Origin: Bradyrhizobium liaoningense
Lineage (GTDB): Bacteria > Pseudomonadota > Alphaproteobacteria > Rhizobiales > Xanthobacteraceae
Assembly (NCBI RefSeq): GCF_018130955.1
Contig: NZ_JAFCJM010000032.1
Coordinates: 25,776 to 89,775 of the forward strand
Reading direction: 5' to 3'
DNA: 64,000 nucleotides
Of the stretch, positions 17,549-26,086 are shown piece after piece. A program made the position numbers and the translations under genes. Each line of letters begins with the position of its first letter. Within the stretch, counting starts at the first letter, position 1. The notes beneath the pieces are model-generated. The model searched no databases and was not told where the DNA came from. It saw nothing but the letters and a program-made list of their open reading frames with translations.

Positions 17549-18377
17549 ATGCGATCCGTCGTCGTCACCGGCGCGTCAACCGGCATCGGTTGGGCTACCG
17601 CAAAGGTTTTGCTCGGGCGTGGCTATCGCGTCTTCGGCAGCGTCCGCAAGCAGGCGGATGCGGACCGGCTCAAGGCCGAGTTCGGCGCCAATTTTGTCCC
17701 GCTGATGTTCGACGTCACCGACGATGTCGCGGTGCTCGCGGCCGCCCGGCAGGTGCGCGAGGCCCTGAATGGCGAGACGCTGGCCGGCCTCGTCAATGCT
17801 CGAGCTTTCGGCGGACGCCTTCCGCCGCCAGATGGACATCAACGTCATCGGTCCTGTCATCGCGATCCAGGCTTTTGGCCCGTTGCTCGGTTCTGATCCC
17901 TCACTGAAGGGGCCGAAGGGCCGGATCGTCATTGTCATGATCAGCTCGGTCGCAGGCAAGAACGGCAATCCCTTTTCGGCGCCTTATTCCGCCTCAAAGC
18001 ATGCGGTCGAGGGGCTATCCGAGAGCCTGCGCCGCGAATTGATGCTGTTCGGCATCGACGTGATCATCGTCGCGCCCGGTGCGGTGAAGACCCCGATCTG
18101 GAGCAAGGCCGAGCAGATGGATCTCTCCGTCTACAAGAACTCGCCCTATTTCCCGGCGCTCAACAAGATCATGGCCTTCATGATGAAGCTGGGCGAGACC
18201 GGCCTGCCGGCCGAGCGGATTGGCGAGGTCGTCGTCGAGGCGCTCACTGCGGCCAAGCCGAGGGTGTGCTACCAGGTCACCCCGGACCCGGTGCGGCACA
18301 TGATGCAGGCGACGCTGCCCAAGCGCGCGGTCGATCGCATCGTCGCCAAGCGCCTGGGCCTGCTGCCGCCGGGTTAG
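17549..18377 (+). pseudogene. Short-chain dehydrogenase/reductase, disrupted
   Basis: The first frame (17549 to about 17797) reads a normal SDR start, MRSVVVTGASTGIGWATA, up to LAGLVN. The frame then changes, and the rest continues as ELSADAFRRQMDINVIGPV, the catalytic YSASKHAVEG and PGAVKTPIW, ending at 18377. Compared with the usual NNAG-x(n)-LLELS pattern, about ten residues are missing at the junction. A deletion of roughly 29 bases would explain both the loss and the frameshift. The NNAG motif is gone, so even ribosomal frameshifting would give a damaged enzyme. The ribosome site and both halves are otherwise intact, so the damage looks recent. Confidence 0.85.
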
Positions 18378-18988
18378 CTCGCGGCAACCGGCCGTCCACG
18401 CGGGGCCATCGCGATCATCCGCAGCGCGAACACGGCGACCAGTGGGATCAGGAACAGCGCGTAGAGCGGCATGTCGGGCACGCGCTTGCCGAACGACACG
18501 GTGAACTGGAACAGCAGATAGTAGCCGCCGGTGAGGTGCAGCATCCGCCAGGCGCGCGGGCCGAGCATCTCTGCAGTGCGGTCGAACGAGGTGGCGGCCA
18601 TCGCGATGATGATGGCGTAGCCGATGCCGCCAAAGATGTAGGAGGCCGCCGAGGTCGCCGCCGCAAAGCCGGCCGGATCCATGTTGGCGAACACAACGAT
18701 CGCGATGGCGTGGATGGCGTGGGAGGCGGCAAAGGCGAGGCCCAGATAACGGCGGTTGCGGCGCTGCCAGCGCGACCAGGCGGTCGGCCAGAGCCGCGCC
18801 AACGCGGCGGCGCTGAAGGCGAGGCAGAACAGCACCAGCGAGCTGCGTGCCGTGAAGCGGATCACCATACGCACGCCCTCGACCTCGAACTGCCGCATCG
18901 ACGCAATCCAGAGGCTCAGGGCGATGAGGCTCAGCGTGAGGACGGCGAGCAGCCGCCAGCCTTCGAACCAGCTTTGACGCTTTGACAT
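18374..18988 (-). CDS. Ferric-reductase-like transmembrane (haem-binding) protein
   Basis: A 204-residue integral membrane protein with about six helices. Paired histidines in FAASHAIHAIAIVVFAN and a later His in WRMLHLTGGYYLLFQF fit b-type haem ligands, as in the ferric reductase / MsrQ group. There is no cytoplasmic flavin domain, so it would need a partner. I chose the ATG at 18988 because GAGGAG lies just upstream and the first helix follows MSKRQSWFEG. It is transcribed away from a TetR gene, with two matching operators between, so it is likely controlled by that repressor. It converges with the SDR remnant, overlapping its end by 4 bases. Confidence 0.82.
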   Translation of the reverse strand: MSKRQSWFEGWRLLAVLTLSLIALSLWIASMRQFEVEGVRMVIRFTARSSLVLFCLAFSAAALARLWPTAWSRWQRRNRRYLGLAFAASHAIHAIAIVVFANMDPAGFAAATSAASYIFGGIGYAIIIAMAATSFDRTAEMLGPRAWRMLHLTGGYYLLFQFTVSFGKRVPDMPLYALFLIPLVAVFALRMIAMAPRGRPVAAS

Positions 18989-19008
18989 GACGATCGTCTC
19001 CTCAATTA

Positions 19009-19025
19009 TGTAATCATCGATTACA
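19009..19025. promoter_or_regulatory. Operator 1 in the TetR / membrane protein gap
   Basis: A perfect palindrome, TGTAATC-ATC-GATTACA. It lies 21 bases upstream of the ferric-reductase-like gene. The same half-site recurs at 19052. The size and symmetry fit a TetR dimer site. Confidence 0.7.
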
Positions 19026-19051
19026 TTTCGGGTGGCCGCGATCGTCAACGA

Positions 19052-19068
19052 TGTAATCTGTGCTTACA
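19052..19068. promoter_or_regulatory. Operator 2 in the TetR / membrane protein gap
   Basis: TGTAATC-TGT-GCTTACA, the same spacing as operator 1 with one mismatch in the palindrome. Centres are 43 bases apart. It lies 30 bases upstream of the TetR start, so the repressor probably also controls itself. Confidence 0.65.
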
Positions 19069-19097
19069 TTCACGTTCACTTGATGCTAGGAGGGCCG

Positions 19098-19754
19098 ATG
19101 CCCGCTCGTGAGACCCCCAAGCGCCCCGCCACCCGCCGTACCACGGAGGCTACTAGGCCCTACCACCATGGTGACCTTCGCCGGGCCCTGATCGACGCCG
19201 CGCTGCAACTGGCGGCCGAGGGGAGCGAAGTCTCCGTCCGCGAGGCTGCACGCCGCGCCGCGGTGTCGCCGGGGGCACCATTCCGGCATTTCCCGACCCG
19301 CGATGCGCTGATGGCTGCGGCGGCAGAGGAGGCGCAGCGTCGCTTCCGCGCCGAGATCGAGGCGGCGCTGGCCGAGGTCCGGACCGCCGACCCGCTCGAG
19401 CGCTTCCGCGCCTTTGGGCTGGCTTACCTGCGCTGGGCGATGCGCAACCCCGCCCATTTCGAGATCATCTCGACGGGGCGCTACTTTGCCCATGACGGTT
19501 CGGCCGCGCTCACCCGCGACAACGCCGAGGTGATCGCCATGACCGAAGCCATATTGGCCGAGGCGGCCGAGCAAGGCCTGTTGCGGTCACCCGACCTCAA
19601 GGCGGTCCTGATCGCCGGTCGTTCGCTGGTCTACGGCTTCGCCCGCATGAACCTCGACGGCCATTTCCCGCGCTGGGGCGTCGCCGAGGCCGAGGTTGAG
19701 CGAATGGCGGAGGCGGTGATCGACCTCTTCATCGCCGGGATCGCCAAGCGTTAG
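19098..19754 (+). CDS. TetR family transcriptional regulator
   Basis: A 218-residue regulator. The N-terminal helix-turn-helix follows YHHGDLRRALIDAALQLAAE, with VSVREAARRAAVSPGAPFRHF as the recognition segment. A helical ligand domain follows (TetR_C_33-like; FEIISTGRYF). I chose ATG 19098 because AGGAGGG precedes it. It faces the ferric-reductase-like gene across two palindromic operators, suggesting repression of both genes until a ligand binds. Confidence 0.92.
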   Translation: MPARETPKRPATRRTTEATRPYHHGDLRRALIDAALQLAAEGSEVSVREAARRAAVSPGAPFRHFPTRDALMAAAAEEAQRRFRAEIEAALAEVRTADPLERFRAFGLAYLRWAMRNPAHFEIISTGRYFAHDGSAALTRDNAEVIAMTEAILAEAAEQGLLRSPDLKAVLIAGRSLVYGFARMNLDGHFPRWGVAEAEVERMAEAVIDLFIAGIAKR

Positions 19755-19929
19755 GCGTCGTTCGCGCGCCGCTAAGATTAAGCGAAGGTCGGACGCCGAT
19801 CGCATTGCACGGGCGCAACCGTTCCATTACATTTTTATGACACGGTGCAGGTTCCGGCTGCGCCGGACTGCCCTGGCCCGTCGGCCTCACGGGTTTGCAT
19901 CACCGCGCCGGCCTCGTTGCGTGTTGTCG

Positions 19930-21642
19930 ATGGCGTCCGCGCCCAATCCAGGTCCCTCTGCCGCCACCGCTGCGCTGGCAAGCGTCGCCGCGATCGGGAT
20001 CTGGCGCCTGCTCGCCGTTGCGGCGCCGCAGCTCGCCGCGCTGGCGCTGATGGTTGAGACCGAGAACGATTTCGGCTCGCGCCTCGGCTTCATTTTGTCC
20101 TGGGGCATCCTCAATTTCTTCTGGCTCGCGCTGCTGCGTCGTCCTGCGCTGTCGGGAGCGCTGTCGCTGACCATGGTCGTGGTGCTGGTGCTGCTCTCGC
20201 GGCTCAAACACGACGTCGTGCAGATGACGGTGAACTTCATCGACCTGATGATGATCGACCGCGACACCGTCGCCTTCCTGTTCACGATCTTCCCGAACCT
20301 GCGCTGGTCGGTGATCGTGGCTGCCTTGGTCATCCTGCCGCTGATGTATGCGTTGTGGTGGCTCGACCCGTTCCGCATCCGCCGCCTGCCGGCGCTCGCC
20401 TGCAAGCTCGCCTGCCTCGCGGCGCTGGTCGGCTATTCCATCAGCCATCCGGACGAGGCCTGGCGCGGCTATTACGACGATGGCTATCTGTCGAAATTCT
20501 TTCGCTCCGGCGTGACCGCGGTCTCCGACTTCATGCGCTACGGCTTCATGGAGTCGGCCGCGGCGAACGGCGAGCGGCTGAACATGCCGCTGGTCGATTC
20601 CTGCCACGCTGCCGGACGACGGCCGAACATCATCATGGTCCATGATGAATCGAGTTTTGACATCCGAGCCGCCAACGGCATCAAGGTGCCGCCAGGCTAT
20701 GGCGACCATTTCAAATCCTATGACGGCAAGCAGCGCACGTTCCTGGCCGAAAGCAATGGCGGGCCGAGCTGGTTCACCGAGTACAACGTGCTTGCTGGTC
20801 TCTCGTCGCGCTCCTTCGGCCGCTTTGCCTATTTCGTGACCCGCATCGCCTCGGGCCGCGTCGAGCGCGGATTGCCGCTGGCGCTGCGGCGCTGCGGCTA
20901 CGACACCATGTCGCTCTATCCCGCCTATGGCGCCTTCATGAGCGCGCGGAGTTTTCAGGTCACCGCCGGCATCGAGCGCTTCTATGACGCCAAGGATCTC
21001 CGTGCCAAGGACGTCGAGCCGGACTCCTTCTTCTACGACAAGGCGCTCCAGCTTATGGGTGAGCGGCCGCCGAACAAGCCGCTGTTCACCTTCATCTATC
21101 TCGGCGCCAATCACTTTCCCTGGGAGACGCGCTTCCGTCCCGAGCTGACGCCCAACTGGCGCGCGCCGGGCAACGTGGCATCGATCGACGAATATCTGCG
21201 CCGGCAGGCGATGAGTGCCGAGCAGTACAAGGCGTTCATCGCAGGCCTCAAGAAGAAATTCCCGGGTGAGCCGTTCCTGATCGTGCGCTATGGCGATCAC
21301 CAGCCGGAATTCGCGCCGCAAATCCTCGAGCCGGGCCTCGATGAGGGCAGCCTCGGCAAGAAGCTCGACGACTACGATCCGCGTCTCTACGCGACCTACT
21401 ACGCAATCGACGCCATCAACTTCGAGCCGGTCAAGAGCGAGGCGGTGATGGACACGATCGATGCTGCGTATCTGCCGCTGGTGATCCAGGAAGCCGCCGG
21501 CGTTCCGCTCGATCCATCCTTCGCCGCGCAGAAGGACATCATGCTGCGTTGCAAGGGCATGTTCTACGGCTGCAAGGATGGCGCGGAAGCGCGCCGCCTC
21601 AACCGTCTTCTGATCGATGCCGGATTGATCCACGGGCTGTAG
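19930..21642 (+). CDS. LTA-synthase-like sulfatase / phosphoglycerol transferase family membrane protein
   Basis: An inner-membrane protein of the alkaline phosphatase superfamily, with about five N-terminal helices (to about residue 165) and a periplasmic catalytic domain. Metal/nucleophile region motifs are IIMVHDESSFDI and WFTEYNVLAGLSSRSFG (Thr is the likely nucleophile). Later motifs are FIYLGANHFPWETRF and FLIVRYGDHQPEF. The family moves phosphoglycerol or phosphoethanolamine groups onto envelope glycans or lipids; the substrate here is unknown. The start is uncertain: an in-frame ATG at 19837 adds 31 Arg-rich residues, and neither has a clear ribosome site. Its 3' end overlaps the convergent OpuF-like gene by 44 bases. 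Confidence 0.82.
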   Translation: MASAPNPGPSAATAALASVAAIGIWRLLAVAAPQLAALALMVETENDFGSRLGFILSWGILNFFWLALLRRPALSGALSLTMVVVLVLLSRLKHDVVQMTVNFIDLMMIDRDTVAFLFTIFPNLRWSVIVAALVILPLMYALWWLDPFRIRRLPALACKLACLAALVGYSISHPDEAWRGYYDDGYLSKFFRSGVTAVSDFMRYGFMESAAANGERLNMPLVDSCHAAGRRPNIIMVHDESSFDIRAANGIKVPPGYGDHFKSYDGKQRTFLAESNGGPSWFTEYNVLAGLSSRSFGRFAYFVTRIASGRVERGLPLALRRCGYDTMSLYPAYGAFMSARSFQVTAGIERFYDAKDLRAKDVEPDSFFYDKALQLMGERPPNKPLFTFIYLGANHFPWETRFRPELTPNWRAPGNVASIDEYLRRQAMSAEQYKAFIAGLKKKFPGEPFLIVRYGDHQPEFAPQILEPGLDEGSLGKKLDDYDPRLYATYYAIDAINFEPVKSEAVMDTIDAAYLPLVIQEAAGVPLDPSFAAQKDIMLRCKGMFYGCKDGAEARRLNRLLIDAGLIHGL

Positions 21643-23221
21643 TGCGCGGCCGCAAGCTCGTTACTTTCTTTCCAACTTTCTCCCACAGCCATCTCGCGAC
21701 CGCGTCCGGCGACGAGTTTGCGTCGTTGCCGCTCGCGCGCAGATTGGCCTCGCGCATGGTGGCGATGTCGATCTTCCCGAGCAGCGGCTTGAGCGCTGCC
21801 TGGAGTCGTTCGTCGTCGGCGCGTTTTGGGGCCAGCAGCAGGATCGCGTCATAGGGCGGGATCGCGTGCTTGGGGTCGTCGAGTGTCACGAGGTCGTATT
21901 TTGCGATCAGCCCGTCGCTGGTATAGCCGGCGATGACGTCGACCTCGCCTGAGGCGACCGCCGCATACATGAAATCCGGCTGCATCTGACGCTGCGCGCG
22001 GAATGCGAGCCCATAGGCCCCGCGCAGCGCGGCCCATTCGGGGCGCGAGAAGAACTCGTAGTCGCCAGCAATCGACATGGTCGGCGTGTGCGCGACGAGA
22101 TCAGCAATTGAACGGATGCCGAGCGCCTCGGCACGCTTCCTCGGCATTACCAGCGCATAGGCGTTCTCAAAGCCGAGCTCGCCGAGCAGGGTGATATTCT
22201 CCTTGGCGAGCGCGGCTTTCAGCTCGGTCAGCAATTCCGCGCGCGGCTTGATGTCGGTGCGGTGCAACTGGTTGGCCCAGAGCGTGCCGGAATAGTCGAT
22301 GTAGAGATCGATGTCGCCGGCCTTCAGCGCCTCGAAAATCACGCTCGAGCCGAGGCCGGACCTAGTCGTTGCAGAGAGCCCGGTCTCCTGCATCCGGTCC
22401 CGGATCAGGGACGACAGCACGTACTGTTCGGCAAATGTCTTTGCCCCCACGACATAGCTCGCCGACGAACGTGCCAACGACGGCACCAGCGTCGCGGCGA
22501 CCAGCGCCGCGATGCCGAGGCCACCGATCGCGGTGCGCGCGCGGCTGCGCTGACGCAAGCCGGTCTCGATCAGCCCGAGCAGTTGATCGACCAGCAGCGC
22601 CAGCACGGCGGAGGCAAGGCAGCCGAACAGCACGAACACCCAGTTCTGGGTCTGCAGTCCCGCAAAAATGTAATTGCCGAGGCTGGTCTGTCCGATCGGC
22701 GTCGACAGCGTCGCAGTGCCGATCACCCACACCGCGGCGGTGCGGATGCCCGCCATCATCACGGGCAGTGCCAGCGGCAGCTCGACCATTGTGAGCGACT
22801 GCCGCGCGGTCATGCCGACGCCTTGGGCAGCCTCGATCAGTGCAGGGTCGATGCCGTTCAATCCGGTGATGCCGTTGCGCAGCACTGGCAGCATGGAATA
22901 GAGCGCCAGCGCCAGCATCGCCGGAAGAAAGCCGAAGGCCGAGAATGAGACGCCGAACCAGGACAGCGTCACGGACGCCGCCAGCAGCAGGAGCGGATAG
23001 AACAGGGCGAGCAGTGCCAGTCCCGGCACCGTCTGCACGATGCTGGCGAGCGCCAGCAGCACGCTGCGCGCCACGGGACGGTTGCGGCAGACGATCGCGA
23101 GCGGCAGGCTGATGATGAGCCCGAGCGCGAGCGCGGCAAGGCTGACCCGCACATGGTTGCCGAGATAGTCGGGCAGGTGGGACAGCGCCTCGCCCCAGCG
23201 CGGATCAGACAACAGGCTCAT
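21599..23221 (-). CDS. Osmoprotectant ABC transporter, fused permease and substrate-binding protein (OpuF-like)
   Basis: A 540-residue fusion. The N-terminal part (to about residue 210) is an inner-membrane permease with the EAA loop EAAQGVGMTARQSLTMVELP. After a membrane anchor (about residues 233-250) comes a periplasmic OpuAC-like binding domain (SYVVGAKTFAEQYVLSSLIRDRMQETG). Such proteins import glycine betaine, choline or similar compounds with one ATPase. The last residues overlap the end of the convergent sulfatase gene. It is coupled to the upstream ATPase gene by an ATGA overlap. Confidence 0.9.
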   Translation of the reverse strand: MSLLSDPRWGEALSHLPDYLGNHVRVSLAALALGLIISLPLAIVCRNRPVARSVLLALASIVQTVPGLALLALFYPLLLLAASVTLSWFGVSFSAFGFLPAMLALALYSMLPVLRNGITGLNGIDPALIEAAQGVGMTARQSLTMVELPLALPVMMAGIRTAAVWVIGTATLSTPIGQTSLGNYIFAGLQTQNWVFVLFGCLASAVLALLVDQLLGLIETGLRQRSRARTAIGGLGIAALVAATLVPSLARSSASYVVGAKTFAEQYVLSSLIRDRMQETGLSATTRSGLGSSVIFEALKAGDIDLYIDYSGTLWANQLHRTDIKPRAELLTELKAALAKENITLLGELGFENAYALVMPRKRAEALGIRSIADLVAHTPTMSIAGDYEFFSRPEWAALRGAYGLAFRAQRQMQPDFMYAAVASGEVDVIAGYTSDGLIAKYDLVTLDDPKHAIPPYDAILLLAPKRADDERLQAALKPLLGKIDIATMREANLRASGNDANSSPDAVARWLWEKVGKKVTSLRPRTTARGSIRHRSEDG

Positions 23222-24000
23222 GCCGCACCATCCTGCGGCAGGCGCGCGTTTAGCCGCGCGACCTGCCGCCGCGGCGTGCGTAGCAGTTCGAGCACGTAGG
23301 CGTCGCTGCTTTCGGCGAGCTCCGCCGGCGTGCCTTGCGCGAGCAGCTTGCCGGCGCGCATCACGGCGATGCGGTCGGCGAGCAAAATCGCCTCCGTCAT
23401 GTCGTGGGTGATCATGACCGTGGTGAGCCCGAGCTTGCGGTGCAACTCGCGATAATCGTCCCCGAGCGCGTCGCGGGTGAGCGGATCGAGCGCGCCAAAC
23501 GGCTCGTCCATCAGCACGATGCGCGGGCGTGCCGCGAGCGCCCGCGCCACACCGACGCGCTGGCGCTGTCCGCCGGAGAGCGCCGCGGGCAGGCGGTCGC
23601 GATGCTCGCCGCGGTCGAGCCGGACGAGATCGAGCAGTTCGTCGACGCGCGCGGCGGTCTCGTCCCCCGGCGTTCCCAACAGTTTTGGCGTGATGCCGAT
23701 ATTGTCGGCGACGCTGAGATGCGGGAACAGCCCACCGCTCTGGAAGACGTAGCCGATACGGCGCCGCAGCGCGACCGGATCGACCTGGCCGACGTCGTCA
23801 CCTTCGACGGTGATCGTGCCGCGGTCCGCTTCGATCAGCCGGTTGGTGAGCCTGAGCAGCGTGGTCTTGCCCGAGCCGGAGCCGCCGACAACAGCCAAAA
23901 ACTCGCCCTCGGCGATGTCGAGCGTAACGTCGTCCACCGCCACGACGCGGCCGAACGTCTTGGCGACATGCGTATAGCTGATCATGGGCGCGGATGGCAT
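23218..24000 (-). CDS. Osmoprotectant ABC transporter ATP-binding protein
   Basis: A 260-residue ATPase for the OpuF-like permease. It has Walker A GGSGSGKTTLL, the signature LSGGQRQRVGVARAL and Walker B IVLMDEPFGALDP. There is no CBS domain after the ATPase core, unlike many OpuA/ProV proteins, so ionic-strength sensing through CBS is not expected. An internal start (MISYTHVAKTF) 15 bases further in is equally possible. Together with the fusion gene it forms a complete two-gene importer. Confidence 0.92.
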   Translation of the reverse strand: MPSAPMISYTHVAKTFGRVVAVDDVTLDIAEGEFLAVVGGSGSGKTTLLRLTNRLIEADRGTITVEGDDVGQVDPVALRRRIGYVFQSGGLFPHLSVADNIGITPKLLGTPGDETAARVDELLDLVRLDRGEHRDRLPAALSGGQRQRVGVARALAARPRIVLMDEPFGALDPLTRDALGDDYRELHRKLGLTTVMITHDMTEAILLADRIAVMRAGKLLAQGTPAELAESSDAYVLELLRTPRRQVARLNARLPQDGAA

Positions 24001-24020
24001 TCGTGGAGCCCGTTTCGGTT

Positions 24021-24043
24021 ACCCTCCCCCTCCAGGGGAGGGT
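24021..24043. repeat. Palindromic repeat ACCCTCCCC-n-GGGGAGGGT
   Basis: A perfect 9-bp inverted repeat with a 5-base loop in the gap between two divergent ABC systems. It looks like the common dispersed element of these genomes; no terminator T run. Confidence 0.55.
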
Positions 24044-24141
24044 CAGCACACGGCGTGACTCGCATGCGTAGCACGCCTGCCCGCTCGATTGAACTTGTCG
24101 CCGCAAGACGCTAAGGCATCCCAGGTGCGGGGAGGACAGGC

Positions 24142-24960
24142 ATGACAACGCCCACGGCTGTGGCGCTGGAGGATACGACGGTTGCGTTCCGGCTGGGCGA
24201 CGACCGCATCTATACGGCGGTCGAGAAGGCTCGGCTGACGGTCGCGCCGGGCGAATTCGTCGCCATCGTCGGCCCGACCGGCTGCGGCAAGTCCACGCTG
24301 CTCAATGTCGCCGCCGGCCTGCTGAGGCCGGCCTCCGGGACGGTCACGGTATTCGACCGGCCGCTCGCCGATCTCAACAGGGATGCCGGCTACCTGTTCC
24401 AGGCCGACGCGCTGTTCCCGTGGAAGACTGCGATCGATAACGTCGCGATCGGGCTCGAGATCAAGGGTGCGCCGCGTGCCGCAGCCTTGCAGCGCGCGCA
24501 AGCATGGTTGACCTCGGTCGGCCTCGGCGCTTTTGCCGGCCGCTATCCGCACATGCTTTCGGGCGGCCAGCGCAAGCGCGTGGCGCTGGCGCAGGTGCTG
24601 ATCCGCGATCCCAAGATTTTGCTGATGGACGAGCCGTTCGGCCCGCTCGATGCGCAGACCCGGCAGGTGATGGGCAATCTGCTGCTCGACCTCTGGAACG
24701 CCGATCGCAAGGCCGTGCTGTTCGTGACCCATGATCTCGAGGAGGCGATCGCGCTCGCCGATCGCGTCGTGATCATGTCGGCCGGGCCGTCCTCGCGCAT
24801 CATCGGCGATTGGCGCGTGACGCTGCCGCGGCCCCGCGACATCTTTGAGGTGCGGCTGGACAAAGAGTTCCATGCACTCCATCGCGAGATCTGGAGCGTG
24901 CTCAAGGACGAGGTGATGAAGGGTTACGCCCAGTCCACCCAAGCGGTGGAGGCGGTCTGA
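24142..24960 (+). CDS. Nitrate/sulfonate/taurine-type ABC transporter ATP-binding protein
   Basis: A 272-residue ATPase with Walker A IVGPTGCGKSTLLN, signature MLSGGQRKRVALAQVL, Walker B ILLMDEPFGPLD and the switch His in FVTHDLEEAIALAD. It is of the SsuB/TauB/NrtD group. Its stop overlaps the permease start by one base (TGATG). It is divergent from the osmoprotectant system. Confidence 0.92.
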   Translation: MTTPTAVALEDTTVAFRLGDDRIYTAVEKARLTVAPGEFVAIVGPTGCGKSTLLNVAAGLLRPASGTVTVFDRPLADLNRDAGYLFQADALFPWKTAIDNVAIGLEIKGAPRAAALQRAQAWLTSVGLGAFAGRYPHMLSGGQRKRVALAQVLIRDPKILLMDEPFGPLDAQTRQVMGNLLLDLWNADRKAVLFVTHDLEEAIALADRVVIMSAGPSSRIIGDWRVTLPRPRDIFEVRLDKEFHALHREIWSVLKDEVMKGYAQSTQAVEAV

Positions 24961-25748
24961 TGTCGCGCCTCACGCTGCTCGCACTGCAAGTGCTGGTCGC
25001 TCTGGTTGCGATCGTGCTGTGGCAGGTGCTCTCGACCGTGCCGGTGTTCGGCAAGATCCTGCTGCCGCCGTTCTTCTTCTCCAATCCGGTCGACGTGTTC
25101 AGCCAGATCGTCAAATGGTTCTCGACCGGCGTGATCTGGAAGCATCTCGGGATCACGCTCGTAGAATCCGTGCTCGCCTTCGTGATCGGATCGGTCGGTG
25201 GCGCGCTGGTCGGTTTCTGGTTCGCGCGGCAGCCGCGCGTCGCGGCCGTATTCGACCCCTACGTAAAAATGATCAACGCGCTCCCGCGCGTCGTGCTTGC
25301 ACCGATCTTCGCGTTGTGGCTTGGCCTCGGAATCTGGTCGAAGGTCGCGCTCGGCGTGACGCTGGTGTTCTTCATTGTGTTCTTCAACGTCTACCAGGGC
25401 GTCAAGGAAGTCAGCCGCACCGTGCTCGACAATGGCCGGATGCTCGGCATGAGCGAGGCGCAGTTGACGCGCCACGTCTACTTTCCGTCGGCGCTGTCCT
25501 GGATGTTCTCCTCGCTGCACACCTCCGTCGGCTTTGCCGTGGTCGGTGCCGTCGTCGGCGAGTATCTCGGGTCCGCTGCCGGCCTCGGCTATCTGATCCA
25601 GCAGGCCGAGGGTATCTTCGACGTCGCAGGCGTGTTCGCCGGCATGTTCGTGCTGTCGGCCTTCGTCATCCTGATCGATTTTGGCGTGACGCTGGTCGAG
25701 CGCCGGCTGCTGGTGTGGCGGCCGGCCGCGACTGATGGGCGAGGGTAG
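24960..25748 (+). CDS. Nitrate/sulfonate/taurine-type ABC transporter permease
   Basis: A 262-residue inner-membrane permease of the SsuC/TauC type with about six helices. The EAA-like loop is GRMLGMSEAQLTRHVYFPSA. It is translationally coupled to the ATPase gene. The likely binding protein lies 340 bases downstream. Confidence 0.92.
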   Translation: MSRLTLLALQVLVALVAIVLWQVLSTVPVFGKILLPPFFFSNPVDVFSQIVKWFSTGVIWKHLGITLVESVLAFVIGSVGGALVGFWFARQPRVAAVFDPYVKMINALPRVVLAPIFALWLGLGIWSKVALGVTLVFFIVFFNVYQGVKEVSRTVLDNGRMLGMSEAQLTRHVYFPSALSWMFSSLHTSVGFAVVGAVVGEYLGSAAGLGYLIQQAEGIFDVAGVFAGMFVLSAFVILIDFGVTLVERRLLVWRPAATDGRG

Positions 25749-26086
25749 CGACCAAACATCGAAAACAACCCCATGCACAGTAGCCCGGGGCGGTCAATCC
25801 CGGGCTTCGTATTTTACGAAATCTACTTGACGCGTCGGGCAAAACGAGTGTATGTTGGTATCATCGCGATTGTCGCGGCTCAATCCAACAGCTTTGTATC
25901 GTCAGGCGCCTGCGGCGGCGTCTTGATGGCGATCGCCTTGATCGCGCGGCCGTTCGGCTTGCTCCCGCCATGCGGCGTGCTCTTCCGAGTTATTGCGTCG
26001 AAAGACGGATGAACAGGGTCTTGCGCCGAGCTTCTCAAGCCCGGTCGGCTCCTCTATGGTGCCGCCAGCCGAACGGAGGAAAACCA
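25749..26086 (+). promoter_or_regulatory. Gap with a candidate promoter for the binding-protein gene
   Basis: 338 bases between permease and binding protein. TTGACG (25827-25832) and TATGTT (25851-25856) are 18 bases apart, a plausible sigma-70 promoter, leaving a 5' leader of about 220 bases. I compared the leader by eye with TPP and guanidine riboswitch cores and saw no convincing match. GGAGGA at 26075-26080 is the ribosome site. Confidence 0.4.

Noticed and set aside
19900..21633. 577-residue minus-strand frame across the sulfatase-like gene
   Set aside because: No domain, biased composition; plus-strand gene has membrane helices and catalytic motifs.
25857..26086. Riboswitch in the leader of the binding-protein gene
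   Set aside because: No TPP or guanidine core sequence could be matched by eye; left as an unassigned leader.
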